Source: an uncultured Alkalilimnicola sp. (GTDB taxonomy: Bacteria > Pseudomonadota > Gammaproteobacteria > Nitrococcales > AK92). Taken from it: a stretch of 44,819 bases of DNA. A program made the translations under genes and the position numbers. The notes beneath the pieces are model-generated. The model made no database searches. It worked only from the letters and a program-made list of their open reading frames with translations, and had not been told where the DNA came from. Each line of letters starts with the position of its first letter. The first letter of the stretch is position 1. The stretch spans positions 1 to 44,819 of the forward strand of contig CALGAN010000017.1 in the NCBI GenBank assembly GCA_937951875.1, written 5' to 3'. This document shows positions 33,894 through 42,204 of the stretch, in pieces.

Positions 33894-34997
33894 TCAGCGG
33901 CCGGACGCGGCCGGCACCACCGGCGTGCCGCTGCGCACGTCGCCGTTCTGGGCGCGGTGGCGCAGGGCGTGGTCCATCAGCACCAGCGCCAGCATGGCCT
34001 CGGCGATGGGCGTGGCGCGCACGCCCACGCACGGATCGTGACGGCCGGTGGTCACCACCTCCACCGGCTCGCCATGCACGTCGATCGAGCGGCCCGGCAC
34101 CAGGATGCTGGAGGTCGGCTTGAGGGCGATGCTAGCGACGATGTCCTGGCCGCTGGAGATGCCGCCCAGCACGCCGCCGGCGTTGTTGCTGAGGAAGCCC
34201 TCCGGGGTGATCTCGTCCCGGTGCTCCGAGCCCTTCTGCTCGATACAGGCAAAGCCAGCACCGATCTCCACGCCCTTGACCGCGTTGATGCTCATCAGCG
34301 CGTAGGCGATGTCGGCGTCGAGGCGGTCGAACACCGGCTCACCCCAGCCCGGCGGCACACCCTCGGCCACCACCGTGACCTTGGCGCCCACCGAATTGCC
34401 CTCGCGGCGCAACGCGGTGATGTACGCCTCCAGCTCCGGCACCCGCTCGGGGTCGGCGCAGAAGAACGGATTCTGCTCCACCGCATCCCAGTCCTTCAGC
34501 GCCAGCTTGATCGGCCCGAGCTGCGACAGGTAGCCGCGAATGCGCACCCCGTAGCGGGTGCGCAGGTACTTCTTGGCGATCGCGCCAGCGGCGACGCGCA
34601 TGGCGGTCTCGCGGGCGCTGGAGCGGCCGCCGCCGCGGTAGTCGCGGATGCCGTACTTCTGGTGGTAGGTGTAGTCGGCGTGGCCGGGGCGGAAGCTGTC
34701 CTTGATCTTGTCGTAGTCGCGCGAGCGCTGGTCGGTGTTCTCGATCAACAGCCCGATCGGCGTGCCGGTGGTCTTGCCTTCGAACACGCCCGAGAGGATG
34801 CGCACCTGGTCCGGCTCGTTGCGCTGGGTGGTGTAGCGCGAGGTGCCGGGGCGGCGCCGGTCGAGATCCGGCTGGATGTCCGCCTCGGACAGCTCCAGGC
34901 CCGGCGGGCAGCCGTCGACGATAGCACCCAGCGCCGGACCATGGCTCTCGCCGAAGGTGGTGACGGTGAACAGCTTGCCGAATGTGTTGCCAGACAT
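33894..34997 (-). CDS. aroC: Chorismate synthase
   Basis: A 367-aa FMN-dependent enzyme converting EPSP to chorismate, feeding tryptophan (trpFBA in this window), other aromatic amino acids and folate (folC in this window). The three family signatures are visible: GESHGPALGAIVDGCPPG, the RPGHADYTYHQKYGIRDYRGGGRSSARETA region, and SNNAGGVLGGISSGQDI with RHDPCVGVRATPIAEAM. The length is normal. It follows prmB by ten bases, as in many gammaproteobacteria. Confidence 0.98.
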   Translation of the reverse strand: MSGNTFGKLFTVTTFGESHGPALGAIVDGCPPGLELSEADIQPDLDRRRPGTSRYTTQRNEPDQVRILSGVFEGKTTGTPIGLLIENTDQRSRDYDKIKDSFRPGHADYTYHQKYGIRDYRGGGRSSARETAMRVAAGAIAKKYLRTRYGVRIRGYLSQLGPIKLALKDWDAVEQNPFFCADPERVPELEAYITALRREGNSVGAKVTVVAEGVPPGWGEPVFDRLDADIAYALMSINAVKGVEIGAGFACIEQKGSEHRDEITPEGFLSNNAGGVLGGISSGQDIVASIALKPTSSILVPGRSIDVHGEPVEVVTTGRHDPCVGVRATPIAEAMLALVLMDHALRHRAQNGDVRSGTPVVPAASGR

Positions 34998-35007
34998 GCC
35001 GCCTCCC

Positions 35008-35943
35008 TCAGGCCGCGAAATGCGCGCGATAGTCGTTGAGCTGCTCGGCGGTGAGCAGGAACACGCCGTCCTCGCCGTGCTCGAACGCCAGCCAGGTGAA
35101 CGGCACGTCGGGGAAGGCCGCCTCCAGCGCCGGCGCGCTGTTGCCGACCTCGACCACCAGGATACCCTGCGGGTCGAGGTAGTCGCCCGCCTGGCGCAGA
35201 ATGCGGCGCACGATGTCCAGCCCGTCCTCGCCGGCCGCCAGCCCCAGCTGCGGCTCGTGCCGGAACTCCGGCGCCAGCCGGCTCATGTCCTCGGCGTCGA
35301 CATAGGGCGGGTTGCTGACGATCAAATCGTAGCGGGTGCCGGCCGGCACGGCGTCGAACAGATCCGACTCGATCAGCCGCACCCGATCCTGCAGATGATG
35401 GCGCTCGACGTTGATGCGCGCCACCGCCAGCGCGTCCGCCGACAGGTCCACGGCATCCACCTCGGCCTGGGGGAAGGCATGGGCGCAAGCGATGGCGATG
35501 CAGCCGCTGCCGGTGCACAGGTCCAGCACCCGGGTCACCCGCTCCTCGTCCAGCCAGGGCGAGAAGCGGTGGCCGATGGTCTCGGCGATCGGCGAGCGCG
35601 GCACCAGCACGCGCTGGTCGACGTAGAACGACAGCCCGGCGAACCAGGCCTCGTTGGTGATGTACGGCAGCGGCAGCCGCTCGCGGATGCGCCGGCGGAT
35701 GCGCGCCATGAGCGCCTCCTTCTCGCTGGCGGTGACCCGCGTATCCCACCACACCGCGCGTAGATCCATGGGCAGGTGCAGGGTGTGCAGCACCAGCGCG
35801 GCGGCTTCGTCCAGCGCGTTGTCGGTGCCGTGCCCGAACGTCAGCCCGGCCTCCTGGAAGCGGCTGGCGGCCCAGCGCACGTAATCGCGCAGGGTCTGCA
35901 GCTCGGGGGGAACGTGGTCGAGATCATCCATTGGCTTGCGCAT
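35008..35943 (-). CDS. prmB: Ribosomal protein L3 glutamine methyltransferase PrmB
   Basis: A 311-aa N5-glutamine methyltransferase of the PrmB type; the E. coli enzyme is about 310 aa. Landmarks are RDYVRWAASRFQEAGLTFGHGTDNALDEA, which distinguishes PrmB from PrmC, the SAM loop VLDLCTGSGCIAIACA and the glutamine-binding SNPPYVDAEDM. It methylates L3 Gln150 during 50S assembly. The ATG at 35943 gives MRKPMDDLDH. An in-frame ATG four codons later (35931) is also possible, and neither has a strong ribosome-binding site. The gene is divergent from the Sco gene and 10 bases upstream of aroC. Confidence 0.94.
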   Translation of the reverse strand: MRKPMDDLDHVPPELQTLRDYVRWAASRFQEAGLTFGHGTDNALDEAAALVLHTLHLPMDLRAVWWDTRVTASEKEALMARIRRRIRERLPLPYITNEAWFAGLSFYVDQRVLVPRSPIAETIGHRFSPWLDEERVTRVLDLCTGSGCIAIACAHAFPQAEVDAVDLSADALAVARINVERHHLQDRVRLIESDLFDAVPAGTRYDLIVSNPPYVDAEDMSRLAPEFRHEPQLGLAAGEDGLDIVRRILRQAGDYLDPQGILVVEVGNSAPALEAAFPDVPFTWLAFEHGEDGVFLLTAEQLNDYRAHFAA

Positions 35944-36052
35944 CCGGCTCGAAAAGCGGCCCACGATGATAGCGGATCGCGCCGGCGGGCGCGTACTCCA
36001 CTGTGCGCGTCCCGATGGTCCGGCGGTGGGGCTTGTGGAATAATCCAGCCCC

Positions 36053-36709
36053 ATGAGCACGCCCGCCCGCTCCGCCCCGCTGCGCAAGATCCTCGTCGTC
36101 CTGGTCGCCCTGCTGGCGGCCGCGGGTGGCGCTCTGACCGCGGCCCTGCTGCTGAAGCCGGCGGGCGCCCCGTCGGAGGGCATGACGGCGACCTACATCC
36201 GCGGCGGCAAGCCGGTGGAGGCCTTCCAGCTGCTGGATCAGCGCGGCGAAACCTTCGATCAGGCGCGCCTGCGCGGCCGCTGGACCTTCCTGTTCGCCGG
36301 CTACACCTACTGCCCCGACGTCTGCCCGGCGACGCTGATGACCATGGCGGAGGCCTATCGGCAGATCGTCGCGGCGCTGCCGGACGTGCCGGTGCAGGTG
36401 GCGCTGCTGTCGGTCGATCCGCAACGCGACACGCCCGAGCGGCTAGCCGAGTACCTGCCCTATTTCCATCCCGATTTCATCGGGCTGACCGGCGCCGAGG
36501 AGCAGATCAAGCGCCTGACCCGCGCGCTCGGCCTGGTCTATCAGCGGCATGAGCCGCTGCCGGGCGAGACGGGGTATCTGGTCGATCACTCCGCGCTGCT
36601 GCTGCTGATCAACCCCGAAGGCCAGTTGCAGGCCTTGTTCCGGCCCCCTCTGCTCCCCCAGGTGATAGAGGCCGACTTCCGCAAGATCGTAGCTACCCAC
36701 GCCCCATGA
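36053..36709 (+). CDS. SCO1/SenC/PrrC family copper/redox chaperone
   Basis: A 218-aa protein with an N-terminal membrane anchor (about residues 12-35, ILVVLVALLAAAGGALTAAL) and a periplasmic thioredoxin-like Sco domain. Copper ligands are intact: C87 and C91 in TYCPDVCPATL, and H179 in LVDHSALLLLI. Sco proteins deliver copper to, or reduce, the CuA site of cytochrome c oxidase. No oxidase genes are in the window. An AATAAT -10-like motif ends only eight bases before the ATG, so the transcript may be nearly leaderless; that is tentative. The stop overlaps the psd start (ATGA). Confidence 0.93.
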   Translation: MSTPARSAPLRKILVVLVALLAAAGGALTAALLLKPAGAPSEGMTATYIRGGKPVEAFQLLDQRGETFDQARLRGRWTFLFAGYTYCPDVCPATLMTMAEAYRQIVAALPDVPVQVALLSVDPQRDTPERLAEYLPYFHPDFIGLTGAEEQIKRLTRALGLVYQRHEPLPGETGYLVDHSALLLLINPEGQLQALFRPPLLPQVIEADFRKIVATHAP

Positions 36710-37671
36710 ATCCCACCGACGTCAAATGCCCCGGACCGGCCAGCCTGAGCGACCGGCTCAAGTGTCTCGCTCTCTATCCGCTGCCGCAGCACGCCATCTC
36801 GCGGGTGGTGCACGCGGCGGTGCGCTGGCGGGCGCCATGGTGGAAGAACGGCTTGATCCGCTGGTTCAGCACGCACTACGAAGTAGACCTGAGCGAGGCC
36901 GCCGAAGCCGATCCGCGGGCCTACCCCGACTTCAACGCCTTTTTCACCCGGGCCCTCAAGCCGGGCGCGCGGCCGCTGCCGAGCGATCCGGCACTGGTGG
37001 TGTCACCGGCCGACGGCACGGTCAGCGCCCTGGGCAAGATCGACGGCAACACCATCATCCAGGCCAAGGGCCACGGCTTCACCGTGCAGGAGCTGCTCGG
37101 CGGCGACGACGTGCTGGCCGAGCGCTTCCGCAACGGCCACTACGCCACCGTCTACCTCTCGCCCCGCGACTACCACCGAGTGCACATGCCGGCCACCGGC
37201 GTGCTGCGCAGTATGGTGCACGTGCCGGGTCGGCTGTTCAGCGTGGCGGCGTTCACGGTGCGGGCGCTCAAGAAGCTGTTCGCGCGCAACGAGCGCGTGG
37301 TGGCGGTGTTCGACACCGAGCACGGGCCGATGGCGGTGGTGCTGGTGGGCGCGATCAATGTCGCGAGCATCGAAACGGTGTGGGCCGGCGTGGTGACGCC
37401 GCCGCGCGGCCGCCAAGTGCGGCGCTGGCAGTACAGCGGCGACGAGGCCATCCGGCTCGAGCGCGGCGCCGAGATGGGCCGCTTCAACCTCGGCTCCACC
37501 GCCATCGTGCTGTTCGGGCCGGACCAGGTGCGCTGGCTGGACGAGATCAATCCCGGTCAGAAGATCCGCATGGGCGAGCCACTGGGGCGGCTGACCGCGC
37601 TGCCGGCGCGCGGCTCCAACGTGGTCGTGCTGGACGAGTACCTCAAGACCTCTCCACGGGGAAGGCGATGA
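36706..37671 (+). CDS. psd: Phosphatidylserine decarboxylase
   Basis: A 321-aa proenzyme making phosphatidylethanolamine. It has YPDFNAFFTRALKPGARPL, VSPADGTVSALGKID, YLSPRDYHRVHMPATG and the self-cleavage site LGST with S264, which becomes the pyruvoyl group of the alpha chain. The protein is membrane-associated. The start is coupled to the Sco gene by ATGA. The last 29 bases overlap the end of the convergent epmA gene, so the two transcripts run into each other. Confidence 0.97.
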   Translation: MNPTDVKCPGPASLSDRLKCLALYPLPQHAISRVVHAAVRWRAPWWKNGLIRWFSTHYEVDLSEAAEADPRAYPDFNAFFTRALKPGARPLPSDPALVVSPADGTVSALGKIDGNTIIQAKGHGFTVQELLGGDDVLAERFRNGHYATVYLSPRDYHRVHMPATGVLRSMVHVPGRLFSVAAFTVRALKKLFARNERVVAVFDTEHGPMAVVLVGAINVASIETVWAGVVTPPRGRQVRRWQYSGDEAIRLERGAEMGRFNLGSTAIVLFGPDQVRWLDEINPGQKIRMGEPLGRLTALPARGSNVVVLDEYLKTSPRGRR

Positions 37672-38626
37672 CCTCGTCGATGCTGGCCGCGCCCACCGCC
37701 AGCATCACCATCCGATCGAACCCCAACGCCACGCCGGCGCAGGGCGGCAAGCCCGCCGCCAGCGCCGCCAGCAGCCGCTCGTCCGGCCGCGGCGCCTCAC
37801 GCCCCTCGGCGGCCCGGCGCGCCGCCTCGCGCTCGAAACGGGTGCGCTGCTCCAGCGGATCGCTCAACTCGTGATAGCCGTTGGCCAGCTCCAGGCCGTC
37901 CACGAACAGCTCGAAGCGCTCGCCGACCATGCCGTGCTCGGTCTCGCGCAGCCGCGCCAGCGCCGCCTGGCTGGCGGGAAAGTCGTACACGAAAGTGAAC
38001 CGCCCCCGCCCGAGCCGCGGCGACACCACTTCCGACAGCAGCAGATCCAGCCAAGCGTCGCGCTCGTCCCGATCCAGCGGCGGCAGCGGGATGTCGTGCG
38101 CGCGGGCGCAGGCGATCAGCTCCTCGACTGGCGCCCGCAGCGGGTCGATGCCGGCTTCGCGCAGGAAGGCGTCGCGGTAGCTGAGCCGCTCGACGGGGCG
38201 CTCGCCCAGCACCAGGGCGACCAGAGCCGCGACTTCGTCCATCAGCGCGTGATGGTCGAAGCCGACCCGGTACCACTCGACCAGGGTGAATTCGGGATTG
38301 TGCCGGCGGCCGCGCTCGCCAGCGCGAAACGCGTGACAGATCTGGTAGATACAGCCGCTGCCGGCGGCCAGCAGCCGCTTCATGGCGTACTCGGGCGAGG
38401 TCTGCAGCCACAGCCGGCGCGACGCCGGGGCGCCGGGGCCGTGGTACTCGACCGATAGGCTGTCGATGTTGGGATCGGTAACGGCGGCGGCGGAGAGGCT
38501 GGGCGTTTCCACTTCCCAGACGCCGCGCTCGGCAAAAAAGGCGCGCACGGCGGCCAGAATCCGGGCGCGCCGCCGCAACACATCGAGGCTGGCGGTGGGC
38601 CGCCAGCCTTCGCCGTGGTCCAGCAC
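37643..38626 (-). CDS. epmA: Elongation factor P beta-lysyl ligase EpmA
   Basis: A 327-aa class-II lysyl-tRNA-synthetase paralogue lacking an anticodon domain; the E. coli enzyme is 325 aa. It attaches (R)-beta-lysine to EF-P. Motif 2 is FRAGERGRRHNPEFTLVEWYR and motif 3 GVALGFDRMVML. The N-terminus reads WRPTASLDVLRRRARILAAV, matching the family. The only start that includes this is a GTG at 38626, overlapping the efp stop by one base (TAGTG), so it is coupled to efp. AAGGAG is two bases from the GTG, which is close, and reinitiation is likely. Confidence 0.95.
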   Translation of the reverse strand: MLDHGEGWRPTASLDVLRRRARILAAVRAFFAERGVWEVETPSLSAAAVTDPNIDSLSVEYHGPGAPASRRLWLQTSPEYAMKRLLAAGSGCIYQICHAFRAGERGRRHNPEFTLVEWYRVGFDHHALMDEVAALVALVLGERPVERLSYRDAFLREAGIDPLRAPVEELIACARAHDIPLPPLDRDERDAWLDLLLSEVVSPRLGRGRFTFVYDFPASQAALARLRETEHGMVGERFELFVDGLELANGYHELSDPLEQRTRFEREAARRAAEGREAPRPDERLLAALAAGLPPCAGVALGFDRMVMLAVGAASIDEVIAFPVERS

Positions 38627-39195
38627 TACTCCTTGGCGCGGGAGACGTATTCGCCGGTGCGGGTATCGACCTTGATCACCTCGCCCTCGGCCACGAACAG
38701 CGGCACGCGCACCACCGCGCCGGTCTCCAGCTTGGCCGGCTTGCCGCCGCCACCGCTGGTGTCGCCGCGCACACCCGGATCGGTCTCGACGATCTTGAGC
38801 GTGACGAAGTTCGGCGGGGTCACGGTCAACGGCGAGCCGTTGTAGAGCGTGACCGTGCACATGTCCTGCTCCTTGATCCAGGGCAGCGCCTCCTCGACCG
38901 CCGCACGGCTAGCGGGGATCTGCTCGAAGGTGTTCGGATCCATGAAGTACCAGGCGTCGCCGTCGTTGTAGACGTACTGCATTTCGACGTCCATGACGTC
39001 GGCGCCCTCGACGGTGTCGCCGGACTTGAAGGTACGCTCGATCACCCGGCCGGTCTTGAGGTTGCGGACCTTCACACGGTTGAAGGCCTGGCCCTTACCG
39101 GGCTTGACGAACTCGTTCTCGACGATGGCGTAAGGCTCGCCGTCGAGCATGATCTTGAGGCCTGCGCGAAACTCGTTGGTGCTGTAACTGGCCAT
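38626..39195 (-). CDS. efp: Translation elongation factor P
   Basis: A 189-aa three-domain tRNA-mimicking factor that rescues ribosomes at polyproline. The modification loop is VKPGKGQAF with K34 as the lysylation site, consistent with the EpmA/EpmB genes on either side. The N-terminus MASYSTNEFRAGLKIMLDGE matches the enteric type. The C-terminal KVDTRTGEYVSRAKE is typical. The ATG at 39195 lies in a divergent gap with epmB. The 5' leader contains a tandem imperfect repeat. Confidence 0.98.
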   Translation of the reverse strand: MASYSTNEFRAGLKIMLDGEPYAIVENEFVKPGKGQAFNRVKVRNLKTGRVIERTFKSGDTVEGADVMDVEMQYVYNDGDAWYFMDPNTFEQIPASRAAVEEALPWIKEQDMCTVTLYNGSPLTVTPPNFVTLKIVETDPGVRGDTSGGGGKPAKLETGAVVRVPLFVAEGEVIKVDTRTGEYVSRAKE

Positions 39196-39208
39196 AACGC
39201 CCCCGGTT

Positions 39209-39248
39209 TGCTCCCGGGACCTGGAAAAACTGCTCCCGGAACTGGAAA
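39209..39248. repeat. Two imperfect 18-19 bp direct repeats in the efp leader
   Basis: TGCTCCCGGGACCTGGAAA (39209-39227) is followed after three bases by TGCTCCCGGAACTGGAAA (39231-39248). The units differ by one substitution and one deleted base and repeat every 22 bases, two helical turns. They lie between the divergent efp and epmB starts, which is suggestive of a dimeric regulator site. Confidence 0.55.
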
Positions 39249-39316
39249 TCAAGAAAGCGGGCATCCTAACGGAAAACCATGTCCGATAGAATATGCTCCC
39301 TTTGGAGCCCGCAACC

Positions 39317-40327
<1,011 letters not shown>

Positions 40328-40347
40328 CCGTTCCCTACCGCGGTGCG

Positions 40348-40374
40348 TTGGCAATCGCCGCGCCCTGCTATAGG
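40348..40374 (+). promoter_or_regulatory. Candidate promoter for the PilZ-like/fimX pair
   Basis: TTGGCA (40348-40353) and TATAGG (40369-40374) are separated by 15 bases, with TGC directly before the second hexamer as an extended -10. This lies in the 111-base gap after epmB and about 65 bases before the next start. The spacer is short, so confidence is limited. Confidence 0.35.
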
Positions 40375-40438
40375 CTCTGCAGAAAAACACCGAGAGGCTG
40401 GACGCCTCGCATATCACTTTGAAGCGGCGACGCATGAG

Positions 40439-42166
40439 ATGACCGCGTTGGATCTGAGCATCCCTCCCCAACGTAAGCCCGACCGGGAGAGCTTCGATTA
40501 CCGCCGCAAAGCCGTCGATGCCTGGCTGAACGGCCTCCCTGCCGCCAACCTCGACGAAACCGGGCGCGCCATCGCCGCGGCGCTCGCCGAACTCAACCGC
40601 CTGCAGCTGCGGCCGAGCAAGCGGCTGTGGCTGCTCGAGCGCATCGATCCGCGCCTGGACGACATCATTCCCGCCCTGCGCCGCCACTATCCGCCGCGGG
40701 AGCTTCCGTTGCCGGCCAAGCACCGTTTCGTCGCCGAACTGGCGCTGGCCTTGCTGCGGGAAATGGCCATCGGCTACGACATCGTGATCCGCGATGCGCT
40801 CAGCGGCCCCTCCGTGGTTCGCGGCAAGCGTCTGGCGCTGGCCCTGTTCCATGCCATCGACTATTACGGCCGGCTGCTGCTGGAGCTTTACAACCTGTAC
40901 CTGCCGCTGCCGACCGACCTATGGCGCGCCCTGCACCGCCTGTACCTGACCGCGGAGCGACGCCGGCTGCACAACCGCGCCATCCACGACCGCGAACTGG
41001 GCCGGCGCGGACGCAGCACCATCGCCATCCGCTACCGGCGGCTGTTGCTGCTGGCCATCACCGATCCCTACCGCCTGCGCCCCGGCGAGGCGCTCGACGC
41101 CTACACCGTCCTGGCGCCGTGGGCCCGGCACTGCCGGCTGCTGCCCAGAACCACGGCGCCCGCCGGCGCCGCCTATTACGTCAACCTATACAGCGACGCC
41201 GGACCGCTGTCGGCCGACCGCGTCGACGCCAAGGGCCACTGCCGCGCCCTGGATACCGCACCGCTGCAGCGCCTGGTGGAGAAAGCGCTGGCGCCGCGCC
41301 GCTGGTGGCGCCGGACGCCGCTGGCGCTGCCCGAGGATGCCGAGCTGCGCCAGCGGCTGCTGCGGGTGTTCGTCCCGGCGCCGCAACGGCGCTTCTCGCG
41401 CCTGCCCTTAAACGGCCAAGCCCAGGTCGTGACCGGATTACCGGCCATCTGCCGCCAGCTCGCCAGGGAGCTGGGGCTGCCGCTGGCCGACGGCGACAGT
41501 CCCGCGCCACGCTTTTCCAGCCGCGACGTCGTGCCCGCCGGCCAGAAGACCAACGACGTCTGGGATCTGATCTACACTGGAGAGCTGACCAAATCGGACC
41601 GACGGGAGGAGGTAGCGACCGCGCCACCTTCCGCCAAGCCGACCGCCGACCAGCGCGATCTAAGCGCGGAATGGCGACTACTCAACATCAGCCCAGGCGG
41701 TTATGGCCTGACAATGGACGGCAACCGCTCCGCCCGTGTCCAAGTCGGCGAGCTGGTGGCGCTGCGCGAAACCGCCGCCATGCACAACGGCTGGCAGATC
41801 GGCGTGGTGCGATGGCTGAAACAGACGCCGACGGAGGGGGTACAGTTGGGCGTTCAGGTGCTGGGCGCGCGCCCGCTGCCGATAACCCTGGAAACGGAGA
41901 CGCCCGGCGGCCACACCCGCCGTACCATCCAAGGCGTGCTGCTGCCCGCGGTGGCGGCCGTCGGCCAGCCGGTGACGGCGATCGCCCCGGCCCTGCAGTT
42001 CACCGGGACGTCCCGGACGCGGCTGGTCGGCGCCGGCGGCACGGTGGAAATAGAACCGACACAAGTAATAGAAAATAACGGCATATTCTGTCAGTTCGCG
42101 TTCCGCGCTCCCGCCGTCGGCGGCGACGCGACACGGGTTTACGAGGCGATGCTCGCCTCGCTCTGA
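40439..42166 (+). CDS. PilZ-like C-terminal domain protein, PA4958-like, partner of FimX
   Basis: A 575-aa protein. Residues 1-400 are mostly alpha-helical and Leu/Arg-rich with no family I can name (YGRLLLELYNLYLPLP, ERRRLHNRAIHDREL). Residues about 405-480 look PilZ-like: RLLNISPGGYGLTM resembles the (D/N)xSxxG motif, then beta-rich GWQIGVVRWLKQ and GVQLGVQVLGARP. The classic upstream RxxxR pair is not obvious. Residues 485-575 form a second beta-rich region (TRRTIQGVLLP). Position between psd/efp genes and fimX matches P. aeruginosa PA4958. The start at 40439 drops a 32-codon upstream extension without a site. Confidence 0.7.
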   Translation: MTALDLSIPPQRKPDRESFDYRRKAVDAWLNGLPAANLDETGRAIAAALAELNRLQLRPSKRLWLLERIDPRLDDIIPALRRHYPPRELPLPAKHRFVAELALALLREMAIGYDIVIRDALSGPSVVRGKRLALALFHAIDYYGRLLLELYNLYLPLPTDLWRALHRLYLTAERRRLHNRAIHDRELGRRGRSTIAIRYRRLLLLAITDPYRLRPGEALDAYTVLAPWARHCRLLPRTTAPAGAAYYVNLYSDAGPLSADRVDAKGHCRALDTAPLQRLVEKALAPRRWWRRTPLALPEDAELRQRLLRVFVPAPQRRFSRLPLNGQAQVVTGLPAICRQLARELGLPLADGDSPAPRFSSRDVVPAGQKTNDVWDLIYTGELTKSDRREEVATAPPSAKPTADQRDLSAEWRLLNISPGGYGLTMDGNRSARVQVGELVALRETAAMHNGWQIGVVRWLKQTPTEGVQLGVQVLGARPLPITLETETPGGHTRRTIQGVLLPAVAAVGQPVTAIAPALQFTGTSRTRLVGAGGTVEIEPTQVIENNGIFCQFAFRAPAVGGDATRVYEAMLASL

Positions 42167-42204
42167 TCCGCCAGCGGGCTGAGATTTCTTGCCAAGGTGA
42201 GGTA

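Noticed and set aside
31186..34041. A 951-codon open frame on the plus strand across leuC and the MFS gene
   Set aside because: Antisense shadow of GC-rich codons: it is His/Arg/Gln-rich without domains, while the minus strand encodes clear LeuC and MFS proteins.
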